Below, in pieces: positions 36,335-44,311 of a stretch of DNA of 64,000 nucleotides; within the stretch, counting starts at the first letter, position 1, and the number at the start of each line of letters is the position of its first letter. A program made the position numbers and the translations under genes. The notes below the pieces were generated by a model that worked only from the letters and a program-made list of their open reading frames with translations, ran no database searches and was not told the DNA's origin. The DNA comes from Ancylomarina sp. 16SWW S1-10-2. Its GTDB lineage: Bacteria; Bacteroidota; Bacteroidia; Bacteroidales; Marinifilaceae. The DNA lies in assembly GCF_009669305.1 (NCBI RefSeq), contig NZ_SADB01000007.1, forward strand, positions 124,001-188,000, in the 5' to 3' direction.

Positions 36335-37153
36335 TTATAATTTTGATTTTATTATTACTATGGCAATACCTATTAGAAAAGTTATAATTCCGCCTATAAT
36401 TATTACTAAAAGTAAAATTCCAATAAATTTCAAAATTTTCATTAAAAGTTTCCCAAAACTTAATTCATATATTTTTTTATACGCATAGGAATAATATATA
36501 AAAGTAAAAATAGTTGCATATAAAAGGATGTTATATTTAGTTATAAGACTAAAAATAAAGGTTAGTACACCAAAAAATGTTGTAATGCCTAAAAAATATG
36601 TGTTTATAACTAAGTGTTCACCATAATTATATGGTTTCCTAAAAACTAAAAATGCAATTAACGTAAAAAGAGGTAAATAAATAAATGATATAAGGTTGTA
36701 ATATTTTAATTGGAACTCTGCAATACTTTTATTCAATTCGGCTTGATTTTTATAACCAAGAATTTCCAAACCTTTTTTGTTATTATTTGTAATTGATGCT
36801 GAAACGTTCTCAAGCTCATTAGTTTGTTGAATATTGGTTGTCGTAGACATTAAAATAAATTGTTCAGAATATTGATTAAACACAAAAAGAGAAACTGCAA
36901 GACTAATTGCGAAAAAAGTAAATGGATTTGTATATTTTTTTCGAGTTCCATTAATGTATTCTCTTATAATTGTTTGCGGTTTAGATAATAGAAATCTTAG
37001 TGTAATAAAAAAATTACTATCCCAACCTAATGAAATAAGTAAGTGAGAAAATAAACTTTTTACAGTTATTCGTTCCCTAATTACTTTTGCGCCACATTCA
37101 TTGCAAAAATTATCATTATCATTAAGTTCAGATTTACAATTTTTACAATTCAT
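36335..37153 (-). CDS. DUF3667-type zinc-ribbon membrane protein
   Basis: This 272-aa protein begins with a zinc-ribbon (CKNCKSEL...FCNECGAK; Cys3/Cys6 and Cys17/Cys20). The DUF3667-like segment RITVKSLFSHLL, YINGTRKKYTNPFTFF and about five hydrophobic segments (near 90, 155, 180-200, 215 and 250-268) follow. The family is common in Bacteroidota and has no assigned function; the position of the ribbon suggests a cytoplasmic metal-bound head on a membrane domain. It is the first gene of a two-gene unit. Confidence 0.85.
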   Translation of the reverse strand: MNCKNCKSELNDNDNFCNECGAKVIRERITVKSLFSHLLISLGWDSNFFITLRFLLSKPQTIIREYINGTRKKYTNPFTFFAISLAVSLFVFNQYSEQFILMSTTTNIQQTNELENVSASITNNNKKGLEILGYKNQAELNKSIAEFQLKYYNLISFIYLPLFTLIAFLVFRKPYNYGEHLVINTYFLGITTFFGVLTFIFSLITKYNILLYATIFTFIYYSYAYKKIYELSFGKLLMKILKFIGILLLVIIIGGIITFLIGIAIVIIKSKL

Positions 37154-37379
37154 TATTTATCATTTTATTGAATTCTTGATTTCATTCTTATATGGCTTAC
37201 AACGGGCTTGCTATGTGTTTTGGGGGATTTCGAAGCTCTTCACTTTCAAATCCGCACTTAGCCAAAACTTTGATTTACATTAATTCAAATTATAAATTGA
37301 AAAATCAAAGTTTTGGCGGTGTTGCAACGGAGAACTGCGCTTGAATTACCCGCTGAACCCGCATTACATATAGCTTTTG
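37154..37379. other. Structured intergenic block with large inverted repeat
   Basis: The block starts with TACAACGGGCTTGC and ends with CCCGCATTACATATAGC. It contains GTTGCAACGG and a perfect 16-bp inverted repeat, described separately. Its base composition and short G-rich phrases differ from the flanking genes. It separates two unrelated minus-strand genes and resembles the 35885-35995 block. Confidence 0.45.
37261..37317. repeat. Perfect 16-bp inverted repeat in the structured block
   Basis: GCCAAAACTTTGATTT (37261-37276) and AAATCAAAGTTTTGGC (37302-37317) are perfectly complementary, with a 25-bp AT-rich spacer that holds a smaller TTCAA/TTGAA dyad. There is no T-tract on either side, so a simple terminator is unlikely. 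It resembles the stem of a recombination site or a mobile intergenic element. Confidence 0.75.
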
Positions 37380-38117
37380 TTACAAAACGTTTTTATATAC
37401 TTTGCCATCGTACTTTAAAACTTCTTTTACAGTTCTAATTTTCTCTTTTTCAATGCAATCGTCAGCTTCAGCTACATTCGTCGTTTCTGTGATTTTATTT
37501 TTCACTAAAATGTTAGTAAAACCATTGCTTTTCTCTTTTGCTACAATTACGATTTTTTCTTGATCCTTAAAACTACCAGTGCATACTCCATCCCATTCTC
37601 CATTGAAAAGTGCTACAGAATACTTATTTAGCACTGGAAAAATGGTTTCTTCTTTTTCTATAAATAACGTCAATGTTTCTTCTGAATATGGATTTACCCT
37701 TGAAGAACCGGAATAACTAACTCTTATTCCAAATGCTCTAGTTGATTTATTGAGCATATATGGTGCTGTATCAATTTTAATTGATTCTAATTTAATTGCA
37801 TCTGAAGTCCAGTTATTTGTTTTGTGGCTTTCAAAATATTTAGATATTATCTTCCCAGTGGTGGATTCAACAATTAAGACATAACTGTCTAGGATAAAAT
37901 AATCGAATTCTTTCTCTACAACTTTAGGTAGTACAATAATAGATTTTGAAGGATCATTAGGCATCGCCTTTTCACTTACTAGTGACAAATAACAATCTTC
38001 AATATTCAAATCTAAGTTTTTACAAACCTTTGACGTCAATTCCGAAGATTGTCCAAAAATGGCATTGCAGATGAGAAAATTTAGTGCAAGTATTAAGGCT
38101 AATTTATTGTATTTCAT
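37380..38117 (-). CDS. Exported protein of unknown function
   Basis: This 245-aa protein has a Sec signal peptide (LALILALNFLICNAIFGQ, cleavage near residue 22). The rest is a soluble beta-rich domain with a repeated pattern of strands (FDYFILDSYVLIVEST; FGIRVSYSGSSR; VALFNGEWDG). The C-terminal part, with CIEKEKIRTVKEVLKYDGK, may form an extra strand pair. Cysteines at about 32, 42 and 172 could form disulphides. No family was recognised. It is a lone gene next to the structured block. Confidence 0.8.
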   Translation of the reverse strand: MKYNKLALILALNFLICNAIFGQSSELTSKVCKNLDLNIEDCYLSLVSEKAMPNDPSKSIIVLPKVVEKEFDYFILDSYVLIVESTTGKIISKYFESHKTNNWTSDAIKLESIKIDTAPYMLNKSTRAFGIRVSYSGSSRVNPYSEETLTLFIEKEETIFPVLNKYSVALFNGEWDGVCTGSFKDQEKIVIVAKEKSNGFTNILVKNKITETTNVAEADDCIEKEKIRTVKEVLKYDGKVYKNVL

Positions 38118-38278
38118 TTTCTGCTTTAAATGTTTTGTAACAATTGTAAATGTGTATTACACTTATATTTCTTTTATCAATCTTAAAACATACACTTACA
38201 CAGCTTATTGAGGTGTATAAGTGTACATTCGCAATTAATGTTTTATAAAATAAGACTAATATTTATCGAAGTTAACAA

Positions 38279-38314
38279 AAAAAGAGAATGTAACTTGACT
38301 TACATTCTCTTTTC
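38279..38314 (-). terminator. Terminator downstream of the DUF6261 gene
   Basis: Perfect arms AAAAGAGAATGTAA and TTACATTCTCTTTT enclose a 6-nt loop, with seven Ts on the minus strand. It lies about 90 nt after the DUF6261 stop. It is nearly symmetric, so it could also stop plus-strand transcription. Confidence 0.85.
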
Positions 38315-38404
38315 TGATAGGAATACTGATAAACAAGTTCCTAAACCTATATTGTTTTTTAGAACTAAAGACCTCACCTATTACGAAGCCTTTACCCAGT
38401 AGTT

Positions 38405-39151
38405 TTAAGCATGTTCGCAGTCTGCTTTGTTTAACTCCTCAGGCTCATCTTTTTTGCGGCGGCGTTTTACCAATTCATTATTCGTATCGATTAGCTCAGC
38501 AATGGTGTGGGCAATATCTGTGTATGTAACTGGGTTTACTTTTGCCATAGTATTCATATAGCCCACCAAGTTTGTATTAATCTCTGTGATAATCTCTTTC
38601 TTCAACTGGCTTGCTGATTGTAAATTCTTCTTCACACTCTCCTGCTCGGTTTGTTGCAATGCTAGGTTTTCAAAATCTTTTTGAGCCGTATCCAAACTTG
38701 TAATCGTTTCGGGTACGCCTTGCAAGCTTGCTTTAGCTAATACAACATCAGCCTTAGATAAATCGTTTAGTAAGGACTCAATAGAGGCTGATTTTTCTGT
38801 ATAACTCTCCTTCAGTATGCGCAAACCATATTGCTCCAATATGTTGTTTACGACTGAGGCTGCTTCTTTTATCTCAGCAATAGGCATATGATCATAGCCC
38901 TCGACCAACTTAAACAAGGCTCTAATTGACATATTGCGCATACGGTCTTTCTCTGCCAACTGAGAATAAACTTTCAATCGCTTCAACGCCTCAATCAACT
39001 GAGTGTTCGCAAGACTTATTTTTTCAATTATAGGCGTTAAATAAATATCTGTACTCCAATCATTATTTGCAAATGCCTTTAGCATAAGCGCTAATAATGC
39101 ACTTGTATCACCACTACGACTATTTGTTCTAATTTTTTGGATGATTACCAT
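38405..39151 (-). CDS. DUF6261-like helical protein
   Basis: This 248-aa protein is predicted to be nearly all helical, with no signal peptide or membrane segment. Its N-terminus (RTNSRSGDTSALLALML) and the VVNNILEQYGLRILKESYTEKSASI and LNDLSKADVVLAKASL patterns fit the DUF6261 family of Bacteroidota. The last 25 residues are highly charged (KRRRKKDEPEE). The function is unknown. It has its own terminator, and a degenerate 42-bp tandem repeat lies about 160 bp upstream. Confidence 0.8.
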   Translation of the reverse strand: MVIIQKIRTNSRSGDTSALLALMLKAFANNDWSTDIYLTPIIEKISLANTQLIEALKRLKVYSQLAEKDRMRNMSIRALFKLVEGYDHMPIAEIKEAASVVNNILEQYGLRILKESYTEKSASIESLLNDLSKADVVLAKASLQGVPETITSLDTAQKDFENLALQQTEQESVKKNLQSASQLKKEIITEINTNLVGYMNTMAKVNPVTYTDIAHTIAELIDTNNELVKRRRKKDEPEELNKADCEHA

Positions 39152-39458
39152 AACTCCTTATTTAAAGGTTCGTGTTTTTACTCTATAACCAAATAATAAC
39201 TAAGGCAAAATGCCTAGAAATCATTCATTAAGATATGATAATTCATCAAAAACACCAAATTTCTTATTTTCAGCATATGATAATTAATCGAGCCCATTAG
39301 ATTTCATGCTTTCATTAAATGCTGATGTGCTATATGCCTGAGCATTTAAGGCTTTATTAGATGCTTATAGACTAAATGCCTGTGATTTTAAGCTTTTATT
39401 ATATGCTCATGCAGCAAAACCAAATTTATGATTGAAATCGATCATTTTATTATCGCTT
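39152..39458. other. Intergenic region upstream of the DUF6261 gene
   Basis: AT-rich DNA with the degenerate tandem repeat at 39308-39415 and two copies of the phrase ATATGATAATT about 55 bp apart (near 39233 and 39286). No gene is seen. The DUF6261 promoter should be here. Confidence 0.5.
39308..39415. repeat. Degenerate ~42-bp tandem repeat (2.5 copies)
   Basis: Units start at 39308, 39351 and 39392. Each begins GCTTT(T/C)ATTA and contains ATGC steps (AAATGCTGATG, AGATGCTTATAG, ATATGCTCATG), a TGCCTG and a closing TTTTAA/TTTAA. The third copy is cut after about 24 bp. No coding frame follows the repeat. Confidence 0.6.
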
Positions 39459-39944
39459 TTAAGGCACTTTGACGTTCTTCTCTTTGTTTTTCAGTTGGCT
39501 TATTAGCTTATTTGTATTCTTCACTAGAGTTTCTTCCGTTTTTATAAAGCTGAAGTATTTCAATATGCTCCTTTTCCTCGAAGCTGTTAAATTATTGAAG
39601 TCTGCTAAAAGATTATTATCAACCAATTGTTCTGTGACTAATTTAGGCACGGAGTATTCCTTTACGTTCTTGTTGTGGTCTTGTTCTATTTCAAACTGTG
39701 CCACTTTGCCCAATGCAGTCCTGCCACCTTGCATCATTATTTTATTAACAAAAAGCCTGTGTGTCGCATTCTTCACTGGCATAAGAGTTTTGAAAAAATC
39801 GAAACCGTTTATTTTCCCTTTAATATTTATACGACCTCTATCTACGATAAGGCAATTGGTTATTTCGAATGGCACATCGACACACCAATTGATTCCAATG
39901 AGATAGATCTTTGCTGAGAATAGATATTTCTGATTGAGTTTCAT
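39459..39944 (-). CDS. DUF1905/YdeI-like protein
   Basis: This 161-aa cytoplasmic protein has a DUF1905 beta-barrel at the N-terminus (FSAKIYLIGINWCVDVP; KGKINGFDFFKTLMPVKN; FEIEQD) and a YdeI/OmdA-like C-terminal tail (ASRKRSILKYFSFIKTEETLVKNTNKLISQL). The family includes proteins linked to bacteriocin tolerance in enteric bacteria, but its biochemical role is not known. It lies 15 bp after the esterase gene on the same strand, so it may be co-transcribed with that unrelated gene. Confidence 0.85.
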   Translation of the reverse strand: MKLNQKYLFSAKIYLIGINWCVDVPFEITNCLIVDRGRINIKGKINGFDFFKTLMPVKNATHRLFVNKIMMQGGRTALGKVAQFEIEQDHNKNVKEYSVPKLVTEQLVDNNLLADFNNLTASRKRSILKYFSFIKTEETLVKNTNKLISQLKNKEKNVKVP

Positions 39945-39959
39945 TTTTAATAAGAGTAA

Positions 39960-41045
39960 TTACCAAATAATATTGTCATCAATAAAGTGAATAAGGCTAC
40001 TTGCTAGTTCTTCTTGTTCTTGTATTGTAGGATGTCCTGGGGTTCCTTTGTAAGGAATAAAATGAGTGTATATATTCTTGTCATTTAAATTAGTTACTGC
40101 CTTATTTATATAGTCAATCCATTTTGATCCTTCTTTGGTGGCATCCATACTTCCAAGTGCACATATTATTTTTGCATTGGGATAATGCATCCTCAAATTG
40201 ACTACAAATTGCTGATAAGCATTTATTAAATAGGCATCACTGGGAGCTTTGTTTCCAAAATTAGTTTTGAACTCTTCTCTTTCTGGCTTATTAACTAACC
40301 ACGAATCGTTTTGGAACAAATTAACAACTACAATATCAGGTGTATACAAGGAGAAATTCCATTTACTTGTCGAATCTGTAGGAATCAATCTGTCATATAT
40401 TTCAGGCATTATGAGAGGAAACCAGCTAATTGTAATACCTATACCACTTTTACAAATACATTGATATTCAGCATCAAAATGTCGAGCAGTAATAGCGGCA
40501 TAGCTTAAATAGTTGTTGGTAAAAGTACTATCAGGACGATCTTTACCCGAAGTATCTTCAACAGCATATCCAGCTGTTATTGAGTTGCCATAGAATTCTA
40601 TTTTCCTTCTTTTAGGAGCTGTCTTAGGTAATAGTTTGGTCTTGTTACTTAGTTTAAAGCCATAAAAATTAGTTCTCCCTCTATCCCACTCTGTTCTTTT
40701 AAAAATCTCAATTGAGTGTTTTCCTTCGGATAATTTTGAAGCTAATTGGTAGTATTGTTTCGTTGTATCTGGTCTTAAAAGAGCCACACTATCACTATCT
40801 ATAATTATATTGTAATAATTATCTCCAGATTCATCTTTTAGCAATGCCTGTACCGACTCTCCTTCAAAATTAATTTTAATAGATGTCCCTGACCAATATA
40901 GTTTTGCTCCTTCATGTCTAGTAGTATCTATTCTTCCCCAATATTCAATATTAGGATTCAAAGAGTTTACAATTGTTTCCTTTTCAATTGTACAACTACT
41001 TAAAACAACTGCTAATAAGAGTAATAGTTTACTTATTTGTCTCAT
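39960..41045 (-). CDS. SGNH/GDSL carbohydrate esterase (CE2-like) lipoprotein
   Basis: This 361-aa protein has a lipobox (LLAVVLSSCTIE, Cys18). An N-terminal beta-sandwich (about 30-140; IEYWGRIDTTRHEGAKLYWSG), as in CE2 acetyl-xylan esterases, precedes an SGNH hydrolase domain. The nucleophile Ser is in IEFYGNSITAGY, the oxyanion Asn probably in LFQNDSW, and the catalytic His in GTPGHPTIQEQ. It would remove acetyl groups from polysaccharides at the cell surface or in the periplasm. The GH43 enzyme lies 6 kb away, not in an operon. Confidence 0.9.
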   Translation of the reverse strand: MRQISKLLLLLAVVLSSCTIEKETIVNSLNPNIEYWGRIDTTRHEGAKLYWSGTSIKINFEGESVQALLKDESGDNYYNIIIDSDSVALLRPDTTKQYYQLASKLSEGKHSIEIFKRTEWDRGRTNFYGFKLSNKTKLLPKTAPKRRKIEFYGNSITAGYAVEDTSGKDRPDSTFTNNYLSYAAITARHFDAEYQCICKSGIGITISWFPLIMPEIYDRLIPTDSTSKWNFSLYTPDIVVVNLFQNDSWLVNKPEREEFKTNFGNKAPSDAYLINAYQQFVVNLRMHYPNAKIICALGSMDATKEGSKWIDYINKAVTNLNDKNIYTHFIPYKGTPGHPTIQEQEELASSLIHFIDDNIIW

Positions 41046-41343
41046 GACCTTAAATATTATAATTATTATAAATAAGCCGATTAATCGAAAACGCCTTGAT
41101 TAATTTAATTTCCAATTTTCATAAAAAAGCAAGCTAGCTATTTTTAGGCTTACATTTAACGATAACAAATATAAAAGGAATTGCATTGATGGTCAATTAC
41201 AAGAGAAATAAAGATGGTACACGTTTTTATTCAGATATCATAAGTCTCTTTAGGTACATCATTGTTAGTGATTCTCAACAGAAAGTGATAATCTGTACAA
41301 CAAATAATCAATTTTGTGATTTAGAGTTTTTGCTCTTTTGCGA
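41046..41343. other. Intergenic, possible weak terminator of the MATE gene
   Basis: Near 41124-41146 the minus strand reads TAGCTAGCTTGC followed by six Ts, a weak hairpin similar in sequence to the tetR terminator at 22390-22420. Nothing else is recognisable. The esterase promoter must lie in this gap. Confidence 0.35.
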
Positions 41344-42699
41344 CTAACATTTTACCCTTACTAATTTCTGATTCTTCATTGAATATCTATAGACGAATCC
41401 AAAAGAAATTAAAACACTTAAACTATCGCTCAATACAAATGCCATCCAAATACCATTTAAACCATTTGTCCAATTTAAAAAGTATACAATAGGAACAAAT
41501 AGTAGAACAGGACGCAGTATGGCTAAAAAGGTAGCAACTTTATTGGCGTGTATTGCTTGAAAGTATCGTGTAATAACAATCTGTAACATATAGAAAGGAA
41601 TGGATAAGACGAATATTTGCAAGGCTGTTTTCGTAATCGTAATAATACTTTCGTTCCCTTTAATAAAAACACTAGTAATTTGAGTCGGGAACAGTTCTAT
41701 AATTATGATGCCAATTAAGGCTACGATGCCAACCATTTTTAAAGCATAATCTAAAGTTTGCCTTGTACGATCGGGGCGTTTTGCTCCAAAATTATAACTA
41801 ATAATAGGTTGCATACCATCACCTGTTCCCAGGGCAGTCATCATAAAAAAAGTATTGACAGCAAAAATAATTCCCATGGCAGCTACTGCGTGTATTCCTC
41901 CCGATTTAAGGAGTAAATTATTGGCAATTACGTTTTGTAGCCCCATTGCACTATCCATAATGAAAGGAGCTAAACCAACAGCAAGAATGGGTAGAATAAT
42001 GTGTTTTTGAAGTTTGATATTTTTCCAAGCTAGTTTGACATGACTTTTGCCCTTTATATAATAGCGAAGCATAAGAAGAGCATTAACACCTTGAGCAATA
42101 ATTGTTGCTAGCGCTGCACCACTAACTCCCATCTTAAATATTTTCATGAATACAAGATCCAAACTGACATTGATTATGGATGAGATTAGAATAAGTAAAG
42201 CAGGCAAACGTGGATTTCCTTCGGCACGACAGGTAAACTCTAAGGCAAGGAGAAAAGAGAGTGGAAATCCCATAATGATGATCAAAAGGTAATCGGACGA
42301 TAGATTTAGAAGTTCACCTTTAGCACCAAATAAAATTAGAAGTGGTTCGTAAAACAAAAATCCGGCAAGGGTGAAAAGAACAATGGTAATTAATAGTCCA
42401 GCCATCATATTCCCAAGCACTTTTTCAGCTTCTTCTTGTTTTTCTTGACCCAAATAGTTGGCTATTAAAACACCTGCGCCACTTCCAAATAAAAGCACAA
42501 AAGCAAACTGAAAAATAGTTATGGGAAATACAAAGGTTACAGCCGACAAACCTTCTGCTCCCACAAATTGTCCAACAAATATACGATCTACAATATTGTA
42601 AAGGGCATTGATCAGAAGTCCTAATACGGCAGGACCCGCAAAAACGAAAAGTAGTTTACGAATAGGACTATCTTTAAGTGAATATTGTTTTGGATTCAT
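41344..42699 (-). CDS. MATE-family efflux transporter
   Basis: This 451-aa inner-membrane protein has 12 predicted helices in two homologous halves. The family start SPIRKLLFVFAGPAVLGLLINALYN, the VDRIFVG motif and the TM7 region with GDGMQPIISYNFGAK are typical of Na+/H+-coupled MATE drug exporters of the DinF/NorM type. It exports cationic or organic compounds. It is monocistronic and sits downstream of the RND operon without evidence of co-transcription. Confidence 0.93.
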   Translation of the reverse strand: MNPKQYSLKDSPIRKLLFVFAGPAVLGLLINALYNIVDRIFVGQFVGAEGLSAVTFVFPITIFQFAFVLLFGSGAGVLIANYLGQEKQEEAEKVLGNMMAGLLITIVLFTLAGFLFYEPLLILFGAKGELLNLSSDYLLIIIMGFPLSFLLALEFTCRAEGNPRLPALLILISSIINVSLDLVFMKIFKMGVSGAALATIIAQGVNALLMLRYYIKGKSHVKLAWKNIKLQKHIILPILAVGLAPFIMDSAMGLQNVIANNLLLKSGGIHAVAAMGIIFAVNTFFMMTALGTGDGMQPIISYNFGAKRPDRTRQTLDYALKMVGIVALIGIIIIELFPTQITSVFIKGNESIITITKTALQIFVLSIPFYMLQIVITRYFQAIHANKVATFLAILRPVLLFVPIVYFLNWTNGLNGIWMAFVLSDSLSVLISFGFVYRYSMKNQKLVRVKC

Positions 42700-42826
42700 A
42701 ATAATTAATACAGATTTTAAATAAAACGAGCATTAAATTGATTCTTCATTAACACTCTTCATTTATATATCGGCATTCTGCTAAGTGCTAATTTCAGTAT
42801 ATAAATGGTTAAACTTATACGACTTA

Positions 42827-42874
42827 CCCTTTGTGCGAAATTTATCCATAATTTGGTAAATTTCACACAAAGGG
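42827..42874. repeat. Long near-perfect hairpin after the NodT gene
   Basis: CCCTTTGTGCGAAATTTA (42827-42844) and TAAATTTCACACAAAGGG (42857-42874) are complementary over 18 bp with a single exception, which is a G-U pair on the minus strand. The 12-nt loop adds CCA/TGG. It starts 50 nt after the NodT stop. No T-tract follows on the minus strand, so it may be an RNA-stability hairpin or a protein-binding palindrome rather than a simple terminator. Confidence 0.75.
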
Positions 42875-42924
42875 TTCCTATTTCTTTTTCTCATTTATAG
42901 AGAAAATACGATTGGTTCTAAATA

Positions 42925-44301
42925 TTATTCTTCACGTCCGCCTCCTAAAGCTTGGTATAAATTAATAACAGCTTGTTCTTGTTCGAACCAATCGTTTGTT
43001 TCGGAAAGCTGGGCCGATAGTAGACCCTGTTGAGCCGTAAGAACCTCAAGATAGGTTGAAGAAGAAAGCGTAAATAATTCAGTTGTATATTGTACCGATT
43101 TTTCTAAAGCATTCAATTGCATCTGACGATCTTCCCGTTTTTGGTTAGCTGTGGTGTACTGAAAAAGTGCATCACTCACTTCGCTTCCGGCATTCAACAG
43201 GCTTTGCTTAAAATTAAGTTTAGCTTCTTCTTGTTGGGCTTTTGCAATTTTTAATTTGGCCTTATTAATTCCCTTACTAAAGATAGGAGCTGTTAACGAA
43301 CCTATAGCACTTGACAAAAGTTCTCCAGGATTCATAATAGCTCCACCTCCACTATTGGTCCAACCTGCCGATGCACTAATAGTAATATTAGGATAGAAAG
43401 CAGAACGAGCTACATTTGTAGCATAGTAAGCACTAGCTAATGCCATTTCGTACTGTTTTATATCTGGCCGGTTCGACAATAATTGTAAGGGTACACCCGC
43501 TGAAATCTTTGTGGGCAATTTGATATTTTGCAATTCGCCTCGTTCAATTGCTTGTGGTGTTTGACCTAAGGTGATTGAAAGTGCATTTTCAGTTTCGCGT
43601 ATGGAGCGTTGCAAATCAGCATATGTGGTTTTTAAGCCATAATAATTCGCCTCACTTTGCGTGATAGAAGCTTCGTTGGTCATGCCTACTTCTTTTAAAC
43701 CACGCATGGTTTCTGTGTTTTCTCCCCAACTCTTAATGGTTTCATCGGTAATCTCTAATTGCTTATCAAGCATCAACAAACTATAGTATGAATTAGCAAT
43801 TGTGGCAATCAATTGAGTTTGTACGGCTTGTTTGTATGCCTGACTTTGTGCCAATGTGCTTTCTGCTCCTTTTTTGGCATTTCGTAATCCACCAAACAAA
43901 GGAATTTGCCAGCTAGTTGAAAGCGGACTTGTGTAAGATTTTGTTGTGGAACCATCGAAATCAGACAGTGTACCTGTTGACGAGAAGGACAAATCGGGAA
44001 CATAAGCTAAACGTGCTGATGATAGAGATGCTTCTGCTTGATCAATACGCAATAAAGCAGTCTGTAGATCGACATTTGCTGTTAGACCTTTCTCGATAAG
44101 GACTTGCAATTGAGGATCGGTAAATAGCTGACGCCATTCAATGTTTCCCAGGTTTGTGCTGTCAGCAGGCGATAACACTTCTGTTGAAGTCGTATCTCGA
44201 TAAAGCTTACTGGTTTCAATTTCTGGTGTTTCGAATGTTTTATAGAGGGAGCAACTACTCATGAGTAGTGCTCCTATTATTACAATTAGTATTTTTTTCA
44301 T
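42925..44301 (-). CDS. NodT-family outer-membrane efflux lipoprotein
   Basis: From the ATG at 44301 the protein has 458 aa and opens with a lipoprotein signal (LIVIIGALLMSSCSLYKTF, Cys17), which decides the start. The longer frame to 44403 has no signal at its new N-terminus. Two OEP repeats with the typical SARLAYVPDLSFSS and ARSAFYPNITISASAGW motifs identify a TolC-like trimeric channel of the NodT type. It is the third gene of the adaptor-RND-NodT operon, 10 bp after the pump. Confidence 0.93.
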   Translation of the reverse strand: MKKILIVIIGALLMSSCSLYKTFETPEIETSKLYRDTTSTEVLSPADSTNLGNIEWRQLFTDPQLQVLIEKGLTANVDLQTALLRIDQAEASLSSARLAYVPDLSFSSTGTLSDFDGSTTKSYTSPLSTSWQIPLFGGLRNAKKGAESTLAQSQAYKQAVQTQLIATIANSYYSLLMLDKQLEITDETIKSWGENTETMRGLKEVGMTNEASITQSEANYYGLKTTYADLQRSIRETENALSITLGQTPQAIERGELQNIKLPTKISAGVPLQLLSNRPDIKQYEMALASAYYATNVARSAFYPNITISASAGWTNSGGGAIMNPGELLSSAIGSLTAPIFSKGINKAKLKIAKAQQEEAKLNFKQSLLNAGSEVSDALFQYTTANQKREDRQMQLNALEKSVQYTTELFTLSSSTYLEVLTAQQGLLSAQLSETNDWFEQEQAVINLYQALGGGREE

Positions 44302-44311
44302 TATGAATTTC

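Noticed and set aside
38279-38314. Small plus-strand gene at 38208-38402
   Set aside because: The frame spans a perfect terminator hairpin, so it is better explained as non-coding.
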